A stretch of DNA of 64,000 nt from assembly GCA_045629585.1 (NCBI GenBank), contig JAZQRM010000064.1:1-64000 (forward strand), read 5' to 3'. The translations under genes were made by a program, and so were the position numbers. Position 1 is the stretch's first letter. Every line of letters starts with the position of its first letter. Below are positions 8,794 through 17,834 of the stretch, in pieces. Under the pieces are notes generated by a model. It worked only from the letters and a program-made list of their open reading frames with translations, was not told the origin of the DNA and did no database searches. Source of the stretch: Taishania sp045629585. GTDB taxonomy: Bacteria > Bacteroidota > Bacteroidia > Flavobacteriales_D > Crocinitomicaceae.

Positions 8794-8973
8794 ATGAAAA
8801 GACAAGTACTTGGTTTCCTTATTATGATCATTAGTTATGCCTCTTTTAGTCAATGTACGGCCATTGCAGGTAGATATATCGACAAGTTATACGTTTGTGA
8901 AGTCGTAAAAGACGATGGAGTAAATTCCTGCGGATCATTTAAGGAACTTTATGACTTAAGTTTGTTGACTTAA
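8794..8973 (+). CDS. Small secreted peptide (hypothetical, possibly a gene remnant)
   Basis: 59 codons from ATG 8794 to TAA 8971-8973. It opens with a clear signal peptide (MKRQVLGFLIMIISYASFSQ, cleavage probably before the Cys or after SQ) followed by a ~38-residue body with three Cys. It is preceded by an AT-rich 200-base spacer that could hold a promoter. It is on the same strand as, and 38 bases before, the tandem lipoproteins. It could be a truncated larger secreted protein; no family recognised. Confidence 0.5.
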   Translation: MKRQVLGFLIMIISYASFSQCTAIAGRYIDKLYVCEVVKDDGVNSCGSFKELYDLSLLT

Positions 8974-9011
8974 TATTGTCAATTTGTATTTTTAGGATAA
9001 AGCATTTGATT

Positions 9012-9446
9012 ATGTATCGGTTATTTACTTTATTAGCGATTCTCTTGATTGTGATATCTTGTAAGAAAGATGAGTTTATTCCAGAAGATCCATCTTTGAT
9101 TTATCCTGAAACCTTCCCTGCTTTTTATAGTGGTAATGGGATTTGGTTGGTGGATAAATTAGTGATTGAGAATCCGTCGAATCCTGCTCTGTCGAGCGAA
9201 ATAATTGATGCTGGTACGCTTCATTTTTTTTCAGATTCATCATTGATTTTTAGACATATTGACAATACCGTTGATTCGTTTTATTATACAATTAACCAGA
9301 ATAAATCTATACTTACTTTATTTAAAGGTGGTATTCTTTTTAGTAATTGTCCAGTAAGGTGGACGAATGCAAATAAGATGAATTTTTTGGTTCAATCGAC
9401 AGATTGTGGAGTATCAGAGAATAAAACTTTTTATGTAACACGTTAA
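9012..9446 (+). CDS. Lipoprotein, tandem paralog 1 (hypothetical)
   Basis: 144 residues from the ATG at 9012, chosen because it directly begins a lipoprotein signal (MYRLFTLLAILLIVISCKK, lipobox ending at Cys-17); upstream in-frame codons would spoil it. The mature part starts with an acidic linker and then a beta-rich domain containing FYSGNGIW and PVRWTNANKM. The same two motifs occur in the next gene, six bases downstream, so the two arose by duplication. The fold looks like the small lipocalin-like beta domains common in flavobacterial lipoproteins; function unknown. Confidence 0.72.
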   Translation: MYRLFTLLAILLIVISCKKDEFIPEDPSLIYPETFPAFYSGNGIWLVDKLVIENPSNPALSSEIIDAGTLHFFSDSSLIFRHIDNTVDSFYYTINQNKSILTLFKGGILFSNCPVRWTNANKMNFLVQSTDCGVSENKTFYVTR

Positions 9447-9451
9447 TAGAT

Positions 9452-9895
9452 ATGATGATGAAGAAAATTGTACGGTTTTTATTCGCTTTGTGTATAGTGT
9501 TTTTGGGTTTCTCATGTAATAAAAAAGAAACTACAAATCCCAATTCACCCGTAAATTTCCTTCCAGTTTATTATGGTAGTGGAAACTGGAATATCGATCA
9601 ATATATTTACTATCCATCAAACAGTAGTTCGCAAGCTGATACTATGACTAATTATGGTTCAATTCAGTTCGCGAACGATACTTTAGCCATCTTTACGTCA
9701 ACAGGAGTAGCAGGAAGTCAAGTGTTGTATAGACTAAACGAAGACAAAAGTATGTTCATTCTAAATTTCGGTGCTGGTGATTATTTAAATGCACCTGTTA
9801 GCTGGTTTAATGCAAATAAGATGAGATTATCTTTCGTCGATGTTCAGGATACTGGTTCGTTTCAGCGTATATTTATATTATCTAGAGAGCAGTAG
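9452..9895 (+). CDS. Lipoprotein, tandem paralog 2 (hypothetical)
   Basis: 147 residues with a lipoprotein signal (hydrophobic stretch then GFSC, Cys-22) and a beta-rich mature domain. It shares YYGSGNW, a central L-N-x-D/N-K-S segment and PVSWFNANKM with the preceding gene, from which it is separated by five bases, so both are co-transcribed and paralogous. It ends just before a bidirectional terminator. Probably an outer-membrane or periplasmic lipoprotein; ligand unknown. Confidence 0.74.
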   Translation: MMMKKIVRFLFALCIVFLGFSCNKKETTNPNSPVNFLPVYYGSGNWNIDQYIYYPSNSSSQADTMTNYGSIQFANDTLAIFTSTGVAGSQVLYRLNEDKSMFILNFGAGDYLNAPVSWFNANKMRLSFVDVQDTGSFQRIFILSREQ

Positions 9896-9913
9896 TCATT
9901 TATAGGCATAAAA

Positions 9914-9937
9914 AAAGGGAAGCTAATACTTCCCTTT
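9914..9937. terminator. Bidirectional terminator
   Basis: AAAGGGAAG (9914-9922) pairs with CTTCCCTTT (9929-9937), with A runs before and T after, placed between the convergent lipoprotein and cold-shock genes, so it can serve both strands. Confidence 0.85.
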
Positions 9938-9943
9938 GATATT

Positions 9944-10381
9944 TTATTGGACCACTACATTTACAGCGACCCATCCTTTAGCACTTTTTTCTTTTTCGAA
10001 GTTTGCACGTTTACCTTTTGCAGGCGTTCCACCTGTAATTTGGTTAAGGTGCATAAAGTAACTATTCTCGTCAGCGGTTTTGATAAAACCATAACCTTTA
10101 GCACTGTCGTAGAAATTTATTACTCCATTTAAGATAGAATCAGTTGGCAAGTCTTCTCTCTTTGGCACTCCAATCTCAATGTTACTAGCAATGATTTTTT
10201 GTTTTGCCTTTGGATCTGGTGGAGTATCTGATAACATGCCAAATTCATCAACATAAGCCATCATACTGTCTAAACCTCCACCAGGTGAAGTGTCCTTACG
10301 GTCGTTCTTGCGCATTAATTTTTCTTGTCTTTTTTGCGTCTTTTTTTTCTCGCGTTCTTTTTTATTATATGTTTCTGCCAT
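9944..10381 (-). CDS. Cold-shock-domain nucleic-acid-binding protein
   Basis: 145 residues. The first ~35 are very basic and lysine-rich, a long linker follows, and residues ~83-145 are a cold-shock domain: GVINFYDSAKGYGFI is RNP-1 and NSYFMHLNQI corresponds to RNP-2 (usually VFVH; here YFMH). Such N-terminally extended CSD proteins are common in Flavobacteriia and act as RNA chaperones, often growth-phase or cold regulated. It follows the fatty acid desaturase by 33 bases on the same strand, so the pair may form a membrane-fluidity/cold-response unit (inference). Confidence 0.85.
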   Translation of the reverse strand: MAETYNKKEREKKKTQKRQEKLMRKNDRKDTSPGGGLDSMMAYVDEFGMLSDTPPDPKAKQKIIASNIEIGVPKREDLPTDSILNGVINFYDSAKGYGFIKTADENSYFMHLNQITGGTPAKGKRANFEKEKSAKGWVAVNVVVQ

Positions 10382-10414
10382 AATGTTTTTAAATGAGTGT
10401 ATTGTAAAGGTTGG

Positions 10415-11398
10415 TTAGTGTTCTGGGTGATGGTTCACTCCAAATTGCTTTAAAGTTTCAACATGTTCTTTTAAAGCACTACGAAAATTGATGTTCTCAT
10501 AGTAAGGTATGTTATATTCCATTGCAGTTCTCTTTACAATCCTACTTAAATTCTTGTAATGAACGTGACATATATTTGGAAATAGATGGTGTTCTATTTG
10601 ATTGGTTAATCCACCAAAAAGCCAAAATTGTATCTTGTTATCTGGTGAAAAGTTACTGGTTGTCATTAATTGGTGTATGTGCCAATTATTTGGTATTTCA
10701 ACTTCGTTTATAGGTTGAGGAAAATCTGAAGTTGGTACGACGTGTGCCAACTGAAATACAACACTTAATAAAAAACCTGCAATTACATGTTTTACCAAGA
10801 AGCCAATAACAAACCAAATCCAGCCAATCTCACCAAATAATATTGGTAATATTAAAGAATAGCTAAAATAAAATATTTTTAAACCTGCGATTTTCATCAT
10901 CGAAATCCGAAGTTCTTTATCAGTGGTTATTAGACCTTTTTTACGGTAGTTTAGCGCTTTTACAAAGTCTTTAGCAGTCACCCAGTACAATGTCAATATG
11001 GAGTAGAATAACCATACATATAGGTGCTGAAAACGATGTGCTTTATTTGATTCTTTGTGTGGTGAAAATTTTAATAGAGTTAATGGAGTGTTGATGTCTT
11101 CATCATGGCCATGAATGTTTGTGTATGTATGGTGAAGTACATTGTGTTGTATTCGCCACATTTCACTACTACAACCTAAAAAATCAAGCGTTGAACTCAA
11201 GAAAGTGTTTAATTTTTGATTTTTAGAGTATGCTCCATGATTGGCATCGTGCATAATACCCATTCCGATTCCAGCCATTCCAAGGCCACTAAATACGTAC
11301 GCAATTATTACACCCAAAGGATTTTGGATACTACCAGTACATAAGAGGATCAAAGGAATGATGTAGATACCTAACATAAAGATTGTCTTTAGTACCAT
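10415..11398 (-). CDS. Fatty acid desaturase (acyl-CoA/acyl-lipid type), start uncertain
   Basis: Membrane-bound di-iron desaturase: the three histidine boxes are HDANH (50-54), HNVLHH (85-90) and QIEHH (near 270), separated by hydrophobic pairs of helices. It introduces a double bond in membrane fatty acids. The first ATG gives 327 residues, but the frame is open for at least 38 more codons upstream (to 11512), reading HFSRTIENDF, TLKRRVNLYF and NKLSKKANPNMVLK, which matches the usual N-terminus of the family before the first helix; total would be ~365, the normal length. No ATG, GTG or TTG exists at the expected place (an ATC stands at 11510-11512), so start-codon loss or an unusual start is likely. 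Confidence 0.85.
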   Translation of the reverse strand: MVLKTIFMLGIYIIPLILLCTGSIQNPLGVIIAYVFSGLGMAGIGMGIMHDANHGAYSKNQKLNTFLSSTLDFLGCSSEMWRIQHNVLHHTYTNIHGHDEDINTPLTLLKFSPHKESNKAHRFQHLYVWLFYSILTLYWVTAKDFVKALNYRKKGLITTDKELRISMMKIAGLKIFYFSYSLILPILFGEIGWIWFVIGFLVKHVIAGFLLSVVFQLAHVVPTSDFPQPINEVEIPNNWHIHQLMTTSNFSPDNKIQFWLFGGLTNQIEHHLFPNICHVHYKNLSRIVKRTAMEYNIPYYENINFRSALKEHVETLKQFGVNHHPEH

Positions 11399-11512
11399 GT
11401 TAGGATTGGCTTTCTTAGACAGTTTGTTTAATCTAAAATAAAGATTAACTCGACGCTTTAGCGTATTTGAAAAATCATTTTCGATTGTTCTTGAGAAATG
11501 TAAATGTTTGAT

Positions 11513-11850
11513 AGACGAAATGTATAAAATAAATAAAATATAACTGACTCTAACAGTTTATCTCTATTATAATAGTTAAATATAGAAGTGAGATAAAGCG
11601 TACTAGATTAAGTACAACGGAATAATCAATAAAATATTTTATTTAAACTAAAATAATAACACAAATATATATATAAAAATAGTTAAATCCTATTAAATCT
11701 TTTAACTGCTGCGTAACAGTTGTCAAGCTCGTCTGTTTAATTTTATTTTTTTTTGTGATTTTACAGCGTTTTAGTGTGATGGTATTATTTGTAATTATTA
11801 TGAAACGACATGCGTAGATTTACATTGGTATTGACAAGAATAGCAAGTGT
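11513..11850. other. AT-rich intergenic region upstream of the desaturase
   Basis: No ORF or RNA gene is evident. A minus-strand TATATTTG (complement of 11662-11669) fits the Bacteroidota -7 consensus TAnnTTTG and would give a leader of about 150 bases before the desaturase; no good TTG partner is seen at -33. AACTG/CAGTT (about 11703-11720) is a short inverted repeat without a T run. Confidence 0.35.
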
Positions 11851-12414
11851 TTAACGATTAATCATATTTAATGAATCCATAACCAAATGAGTTGGTAGGC
11901 CAACGACATTGTTATACGATCCATTTATTGTGGTAATTGCTGCAGCTCCTATCCATTCTTGAATTCCATATGATCCTGCCTTGTCAAATGGTTCGTAGTT
12001 ATCGATGTAAAAATTAATTTCAGTACTCGTAAGCTGTCTAAAAGTAACCTCAGTCACCTCATGGTTTATAATTATCTGGTCCCCTTGTATTAAACAAATA
12101 CCTGTAATAACTTCATGTGTACGTGCCGATAAAGTTGATAACATTTTATATGCTTCTTCTTTATTTTTAGGTTTTCCATAAATTACACCATCTAGAGTTA
12201 CTAGTGTGTCAGCTGTTAAGATGATTGTATCAAAAGAAACAAGCTCTTTAATAGCCAACGCTTTGTTTTTAGCGATGAAGGACGGGACTTCGTTTATTGC
12301 TAAAGTAGCTGGATAGCTTTCATCAATATTTGGGGCAATAATGTCAAAGTCCAAAGCTAATTCTTTCAATAATTGACTTCTTCTCGGAGATTTTGATCCT
12401 AAAATTATTTTCAT
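11851..12414 (-). CDS. maf: Maf-type nucleoside triphosphate pyrophosphatase
   Basis: 188 residues from the ATG at 12412-12414, which yields the family's classical N-terminus (IILGSKSPRRSQLL); the longer open frame reads into the preceding gene. Conserved features: PNIDESY, TADTLVTLDG, YGKPKNKEEA and the C-terminal GSYGIQ and NVVGLP motifs. Maf proteins hydrolyse non-canonical NTPs (dTTP/UTP or modified bases) and prevent their incorporation. Its ATG overlaps the UbiA stop by four bases, so it is translationally coupled to that gene, a common flavobacterial arrangement. Confidence 0.92.
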   Translation of the reverse strand: MKIILGSKSPRRSQLLKELALDFDIIAPNIDESYPATLAINEVPSFIAKNKALAIKELVSFDTIILTADTLVTLDGVIYGKPKNKEEAYKMLSTLSARTHEVITGICLIQGDQIIINHEVTEVTFRQLTSTEINFYIDNYEPFDKAGSYGIQEWIGAAAITTINGSYNNVVGLPTHLVMDSLNMINR

Positions 12415-13325
12415 GCTTTTAAAAATAGATAAAGGACTCCTAAGACCATTGCGAGTTTTAAAGCTTGCTTTATTGGTGGGATCCATTTATCAGATGGAAA
12501 GATAAGTGGTATTATCGCCATGCAACAAATGAGTGATGCGATTGTTAAAGGCCAAATTTTTTGAAGTTGTATACTCTCAAATTTTAGGGTTATTCCACTA
12601 ATAAAGATGACAGGATATACCAACATTATTAAGCTAACAAGGCGTATTGTCGATGGAATTCCAATTATCATTGGGATTGTTTTTGCATGAATCACTTGAT
12701 CACCCTTGATGTCTTCAGCGTCTTTCACAATTTCTCTTGCTAGATTTAATAAAAAACCTATAAATGCAAACCAAAATATAACATCCAACTTGCGAAGGTA
12801 TAAGTGTCCGAAATGGTGATCTATAGCTCTAAAATCATAATTTTTAAACCCAAAAGGAATATAATATACCGTCATAAAAATCACCAAAACGATTAATGAG
12901 GCAATAACAATATTTCCAATGAGTGGAATTTTCTTTAACCATACGGAATACCACCAAAGTGTAGCAGTTGAAATGGTGTGAATTATTAATATAACCCAAG
13001 TGCCAAGAACGAAAAGGAAATATATACCTCCAATTATTCCAATACAATTAAATATCCAGTGTAAAACAATAGCCCAACGGCGTTTAATGTATTTACCAAT
13101 TACAACGCTTTCAGGTCTATTAATTCGATCTGCTCGGATATCAAAATAATCATTAATAACATTACCTCCTGCTGCTATAAATACTGTTGTTAAAATTAAT
13201 ATCCATAGATTAAAGTGTTCTTGAAAGTTACTTGTGAATACGACCAAATAGTCGACTACCCCCAACATTGTAATCACGATAATGAGTAAATTTATGAAAC
13301 GTATTAATCGAAAAACAGGGAGCAT
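12411..13325 (-). CDS. UbiA-family prenyltransferase (geranylgeranylglycerol-phosphate synthase-like)
   Basis: 304 residues, eight to nine membrane spans. First Asp-rich motif NDYFDIRAD (58-66, NDxxDxxxD) and second DAEDIKGD (around 200) bind Mg and the prenyl diphosphate. UbiA members attach isoprenyl chains to aromatic or glycerol acceptors; in Bacteroidota this Maf-linked version is usually annotated as geranylgeranylglycerol-phosphate geranylgeranyltransferase, but the acceptor cannot be read from the sequence. Lies 10 bases downstream of the PorE-like gene and overlaps maf, so it is mid-operon. Confidence 0.87.
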   Translation of the reverse strand: MLPVFRLIRFINLLIIVITMLGVVDYLVVFTSNFQEHFNLWILILTTVFIAAGGNVINDYFDIRADRINRPESVVIGKYIKRRWAIVLHWIFNCIGIIGGIYFLFVLGTWVILIIHTISTATLWWYSVWLKKIPLIGNIVIASLIVLVIFMTVYYIPFGFKNYDFRAIDHHFGHLYLRKLDVIFWFAFIGFLLNLAREIVKDAEDIKGDQVIHAKTIPMIIGIPSTIRLVSLIMLVYPVIFISGITLKFESIQLQKIWPLTIASLICCMAIIPLIFPSDKWIPPIKQALKLAMVLGVLYLFLKA

Positions 13326-13335
13326 AGTTTCTTTA

Positions 13336-15363
13336 TTATTTAATTATACGGTATTCTGTTCGTCTATTGGACTGATGAGCCGCCTCTTTTTCTTTGTCTG
13401 AACCAAATTTAGAAATTTGTTCATCTGTATAAAGCGGTTTGCTTTCGCCATAGCCTTTCGCTGAAATTCGAGATGGATTGATTCCTTTGTTTACTAAATA
13501 AGACACGACAGAGTCTGCTCGTTTTTGTGACAGGATCATATTTTCTTTTTCATCACCACGAGTATCCGTATGACCTCCAATTTCGATTTTAACTGAATTG
13601 TTTTTGTTCAAGAAATCAACAAGTTTATTTAATTCAACATAAGATTCAGGTCTTAAAGTCGCTTGTGCTAAATCGAAAAAGACATTATTCAAAGTGACCG
13701 GAATTTCTGTATTGATTGGAACCATCGGTACATTCATGTGCACTGCTTCTTGGTTGTCAACAACTTTCATGTTGAAATTTTCTGAAAAGAAAAGGTAACC
13801 AGGTAAAGAAACGTTTAATGCATATTCTTTATTTGTTGGTAAGGAAACCATAAATTGACCATTTGTTTTGTCTGAATAGGAGAGGATTACTTGTTTACCT
13901 GTTTCTAAGTCAATTAATTCAAATTGTGCGTATAAAGGCAAGCTCGTTATTGCATCATAAACAGTTCCGTCGAAATATAAGGTTTTTATAGGACGCAGGT
14001 GTTCAGGCATTTCAAATTGGTAAATGTCTAAATCGCCATATCCTCCTTTTCGGTTTGATGCAAAATAAGCGACTGTTCCGGTAGGATCAACCATTAATGA
14101 ATTTTCATCATATTTTGTATTTATTGGATAACCTAAATTGATGGGTAGTGACCAAGTTCCATCCTCTTGTAATCGACACATGTACAAATCAGAACCACCC
14201 AAGCCGATATGACCTCTAGAGGCAAAATATAACGTCTTTCCATCTGGATGAATCAGTACGGATTCTTCTAAATCTGGTGTGTTGATATAATTGGGTAACG
14301 GTTTTCCGGCAGACCAATTTCCATCGTCACCTAATGTACTAACGTAAATGTCAGAGTTTGGTGCCTCTCCTGGTCTACTAACTCGACGTATATAATAAAG
14401 TGTTTTTCCATCTGACGACAAAGAGGGTTGTGACTCCCACAAACTTGTATTTACCTTTCCTGGGAGGTTAATAGGGTCAAGCCATCTAGAGCCGAGTCGT
14501 TTGGTGTAAAAAAGATCACAAGATCCCCAGCCTTCTCGTCCTGGACCATATTTCCCTGATTCATCTGCACATGCAACAAATATTAAAGTACGTCCATCTG
14601 CACTGATAGTTGGTGCGCCCTCGTTATTTACTGTATTGATATTTCCTGGCATGGGTATCGCTTCTCTCCATTGTCCATCCTCTCCTTTAGTGGTGTAAAA
14701 GAAATCTTCTTGCATACCTGCCGGAGCTGCTTTATCTTTTATTCGTCTCGTAAATAAAATGGTTTTCCCATCCACGGTTATCGTTGGGAAATATTCAGGG
14801 TCGGCAGTATTAATCGCTGGTCCCATATTAATAGGTTCAATACTATACGCTTTAGCCATAGATTGAATACTGAAATCATTTTGTAGAATTAAACGATTTG
14901 CTTGGGCTAGTAACTCAGGATTAGCGGCTCTGTTTTGGACAAAGCGTTCTAGATAAGGATTGGAAGATTGATATTCACCTGAAAGTGCGAGCGCTCTTCC
15001 TAAATAAAAGTACGTAATTCCTGATGGAGAATGTTTAGGGTTGATTTCTAATGCTTTTTGATAATGTTTTGCAGCTCGATCAAAGGCATTATATTTTTCA
15101 TAATATTCAGCTATCAATAAGTGAGGTTCCCAAAATAATGGGTCTTTTTCAATGGCTTTATTTGCCAATTCAATTCCTGCTCGATAATTAGGAATACGAT
15201 ATTGTTGATCTATACTTAAGTTAGGGGCTCTAAGAGCATCCTCAAAAAGACTAATTGCCTTTTTGTTTTTTGTCGAATATTTTTGACTTCCGTATTGAGC
15301 AGTGGATGAACAAGAAAAAAGCAAAAAAAAGAGTATTACAGTATAGTATCGCATAGAGGACAT
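13336..15363 (-). CDS. PorE-like envelope protein (TPR, PD40 propeller, OmpA domain)
   Basis: 675 residues in the order: lipoprotein signal (FFLLFSC, Cys near residue 18), TPR helices (~35-150), WD40-like PD40 beta-propeller blades (~175-455, with repeats such as DGKTILFTRR, DGRTLIFVA, DGKTLYYIRR, DGKTLYFAS), a carboxypeptidase-regulatory-like domain (~460-545) and an OmpA/peptidoglycan-binding domain (~560-675: GGHTDTRGDE, NRRTEY). This is the architecture of PorE, a T9SS component thought to anchor the machinery to peptidoglycan; several paralogs with the same layout exist per genome, so orthology is not certain. Starts four bases after queE and precedes ubiA closely. Confidence 0.82.
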   Translation of the reverse strand: MSSMRYYTVILFFLLFSCSSTAQYGSQKYSTKNKKAISLFEDALRAPNLSIDQQYRIPNYRAGIELANKAIEKDPLFWEPHLLIAEYYEKYNAFDRAAKHYQKALEINPKHSPSGITYFYLGRALALSGEYQSSNPYLERFVQNRAANPELLAQANRLILQNDFSIQSMAKAYSIEPINMGPAINTADPEYFPTITVDGKTILFTRRIKDKAAPAGMQEDFFYTTKGEDGQWREAIPMPGNINTVNNEGAPTISADGRTLIFVACADESGKYGPGREGWGSCDLFYTKRLGSRWLDPINLPGKVNTSLWESQPSLSSDGKTLYYIRRVSRPGEAPNSDIYVSTLGDDGNWSAGKPLPNYINTPDLEESVLIHPDGKTLYFASRGHIGLGGSDLYMCRLQEDGTWSLPINLGYPINTKYDENSLMVDPTGTVAYFASNRKGGYGDLDIYQFEMPEHLRPIKTLYFDGTVYDAITSLPLYAQFELIDLETGKQVILSYSDKTNGQFMVSLPTNKEYALNVSLPGYLFFSENFNMKVVDNQEAVHMNVPMVPINTEIPVTLNNVFFDLAQATLRPESYVELNKLVDFLNKNNSVKIEIGGHTDTRGDEKENMILSQKRADSVVSYLVNKGINPSRISAKGYGESKPLYTDEQISKFGSDKEKEAAHQSNRRTEYRIIK

Positions 15364-15367
15364 GTGT

Positions 15368-15991
15368 TTAAGGGATGTCTAAATATTTATGTGTTTGCAA
15401 AGACAATTTCCATTTTGGATTTTCTTTGATGTAAGCAATTATTAAAGGCAAGAATCGTTCCTTTTTGTCCCATTCCGTTTGTAAGTAGAGCAAACAAGTA
15501 GGGGTGACCTTTGAAGCATGTTCTTCGGCCCATGCAAAATCAGATGGATGACTAATAACAATTTTTAGTTCGTGAGCCATTTCATATGCTTGCTCAACAG
15601 GAGCTTTGAATTTTTTAGGTGAAAAACAATACCAATCTAAAGGTTTGATCAATTTATTTGTGCCTGAAGTCTCCATTGCTACCTCAATTCCTTTTTCTTG
15701 TAACGCGCTTATTAGATGTTGGATATCATATAACGTAGGTTCTCCTCCTGTTATTACACAAAAGGCACAATTACTTTTTATAACTTCTTCAACAAGGAAA
15801 TCAATTTTAATAAGTGGGTGTATGGAAACGTCCCAGCTTTCTTTAACGTCACACCAAACACAGCCCACATCACAGCCTGCTAAACGAATGAAGTAAGCCG
15901 CACGACCAGAATGTTTCCCTTCTCCTTGTAATGTATAAAAGTGTTCCATTACAGGAAGTTCAATTGCGGTGTTTAATTTGGGTTGTTGCAC
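15368..15991 (-). CDS. queE: 7-carboxy-7-deazaguanine synthase (radical SAM)
   Basis: 207 residues. The N-terminus HFYTLQGEG is the QueE substrate region, followed by a Cys cluster CDVGCVWC (Cys-40, 44, 47, CxxxCxxC radical SAM variant) and TGGEPTLY, the SAM-binding GGE motif. QueE converts 6-carboxytetrahydropterin to 7-carboxy-7-deazaguanine in queuosine/preQ0 synthesis. Other que genes are not in the window. First gene of a minus-strand unit with the PorE-like gene, ubiA and maf; that grouping looks like convenience rather than pathway. Confidence 0.92.
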   Translation of the reverse strand: MQQPKLNTAIELPVMEHFYTLQGEGKHSGRAAYFIRLAGCDVGCVWCDVKESWDVSIHPLIKIDFLVEEVIKSNCAFCVITGGEPTLYDIQHLISALQEKGIEVAMETSGTNKLIKPLDWYCFSPKKFKAPVEQAYEMAHELKIVISHPSDFAWAEEHASKVTPTCLLYLQTEWDKKERFLPLIIAYIKENPKWKLSLQTHKYLDIP

Positions 15992-16219
15992 GTTTTATAT
16001 GTATTTTACTTCAAAAATAAGCATTATCTATAAACAGACCTCTTTCGTCGAAAATTTGTTCAGTCAGACAATTCTTTTTTTTTGTATAATGTCTTGTTAT
16101 TGTTGGGGATGTATGTGGTTGTTGGGTGTGTCGCTGATTATACTGTTTTTTCTTTTTGTGTTAAAACATGGTTCTCGTTTGTAGTGAATGATTACATTTG
16201 CCTCATAAAATTTCATTGT

Positions 16220-17773
16220 ATGAAAAGAATTTTTACTTTAGTTGCTGCAGCTACCTTAGCTTTTGGAGCAACAGCGCAACAACCTAACATGCCTCAGTTA
16301 TTAAATGGAGGTTTTGAAGATTGGCAAAATGTTTCTGGCGGTTCAGAGCCAAATCACTGGAATAGCTTCTTAACAGCTTCTGGTTCTTTCACCTCGTTTG
16401 GTGCAAATCAGATTTCGGTGCAAAACGGAGGGCGTCCAGGGTCTACTGGTTCAAAGTTCTTAAAAATGTGGTCAAGAAGTGTACTTAGTTTGAATGCAAA
16501 CGGTAACATTACTACAGGACGTATTAACATGGGAAGTACAAGTGCAGCTAATGAGGCGAATCACGCATATACGGACCGTTCAAATCCAGATTTCCATCAA
16601 ACAATGACGGCTCGTCCAGATTCAATTGTTTTCTGGGCAAAATATAACCCAACGGGAGGAAATGCAAACTCAAGAGCACGTATAGCTGCAACAATTCATG
16701 GTGATGTAAATTTTATTGATCCTGAAAGATCAAATCAAAATTCGTTTGTAGTTGGTAAGGCGATTCACAACTTTAACAAAACAAATGATCAATGGGTACG
16801 ATTTTCAGTACCTTTTGATTACAGTTTCCCTTCAAATGACCCACTTTATATTTTGATTACATTAACAACGTGTGAAACACCTGGTGGATGTGGCTCTTCA
16901 GATGAGTTATTTATTGATGATATAGAGTTGATTTACTCTTATATTACAGCAAATAATGACGTGTACACGATTAATCAAGGTGATAATGTAAACATTTCTA
17001 ACCCAACAACAGGTGTGTTAGCAAATGATGTAGCTTTTAATACAACAATTGATCCTACAACTATAGAGATTATTCAAGCACCAGCGAATGGAGCTATTAA
17101 TACATTGGCGGGAAGTTTGATTTATTTACCTCGTCAAGGATTCTATGGAACTGAGACTTTCCGTTACCGTGTTTCTGATGTAGATGGTAGACACACTTCT
17201 GAAGCGGTTGTTACAGTTAATGTTAACTACGTTCCAGTAGCTGAAAATACAGATGTTGCAATCTTAGACGATGCTGCTATCGTTTATCCAGGTGTGGTTG
17301 CTCACATTGATGTTTTAGCAAATGATTTCGTTGCTGCTGATTATGAATTCAATATGAGTTCTTTTGAAATTGTTAGAGCGCCACAAATCGGGACAGCTAC
17401 AATAAATGAAAGTAATATGATTGTTTATCAATCTAATGGTACTTCTTCAGGATCTGATTCTCTACAATACCGTATTTGTGATAATCAAACGACTCCATCT
17501 TGTGGAACGGCATACTTACGTATTCAGTTAGATTTCTCTAGCGTTGAAAATACAGTATTCAGTGACTTAGTATTGTTTACAAATAATGATCGTTTATTCT
17601 TCAAAGGTTCAAATCTTGAAGGTGCAAACTATTCTATTTACACAACTTCAGGTTCATTGGTAGCTAGTGGTGCCGTTGATACTTCAGTTGAATTTAATGT
17701 TAGTACTGGTGTATATCTTGTTGAAATCACTGCTGCAAATGGTGAAACAAGAAAACGTATTATCAAGCAATAA
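16220..17773 (+). CDS. T9SS-secreted surface protein with PCMD-like and cadherin-like domains
   Basis: 517 residues from ATG 16220, which starts a clean signal peptide (MKRIFTLVAAATLAFGATAQ); the upstream open frame is non-coding. Residues ~30-240 resemble a PCMD/carbohydrate-binding jelly roll (NGGFEDWQ, FIDDIELIY). Two cadherin/VCBS-like repeats follow (~250-335 and ~345-435: GVLANDVAFN and DVLANDFVAA, each followed by TFRYRVSD or SLQYRICD). The last ~75 residues are a T9SS type A sorting domain (GVYLVEITAANGETRKRIIKQ). So the protein is exported and fixed at the surface. It may partner the downstream TonB receptor. Confidence 0.83.
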   Translation: MKRIFTLVAAATLAFGATAQQPNMPQLLNGGFEDWQNVSGGSEPNHWNSFLTASGSFTSFGANQISVQNGGRPGSTGSKFLKMWSRSVLSLNANGNITTGRINMGSTSAANEANHAYTDRSNPDFHQTMTARPDSIVFWAKYNPTGGNANSRARIAATIHGDVNFIDPERSNQNSFVVGKAIHNFNKTNDQWVRFSVPFDYSFPSNDPLYILITLTTCETPGGCGSSDELFIDDIELIYSYITANNDVYTINQGDNVNISNPTTGVLANDVAFNTTIDPTTIEIIQAPANGAINTLAGSLIYLPRQGFYGTETFRYRVSDVDGRHTSEAVVTVNVNYVPVAENTDVAILDDAAIVYPGVVAHIDVLANDFVAADYEFNMSSFEIVRAPQIGTATINESNMIVYQSNGTSSGSDSLQYRICDNQTTPSCGTAYLRIQLDFSSVENTVFSDLVLFTNNDRLFFKGSNLEGANYSIYTTSGSLVASGAVDTSVEFNVSTGVYLVEITAANGETRKRIIKQ

Positions 17774-17787
17774 TTAAAAATATTCAT

Positions 17788-17795
17788 TATTTTTG
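17788..17795 (+). promoter_or_regulatory. Putative -7 promoter box for the TonB receptor
   Basis: TATTTTTG fits TAnnTTTG; a transcript would begin around 17800, inside the terminator hairpin of the upstream gene. No TTG at the right distance, so this is weak. Confidence 0.35.
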
Positions 17796-17797
17796 TG

Positions 17798-17829
17798 GGT
17801 CGTCTTTTTATTAAGGCGACCTTTTTTTT
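17798..17829 (+). terminator. Rho-independent terminator in the gap before the TonB receptor
   Basis: GGTCGTCTT (17798-17806) pairs with AAGGCGACC (17813-17821; one G-T pair) and is followed by eight T. It ends only five bases before the next start codon. Confidence 0.85.
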
Positions 17830-17834
17830 GAATT

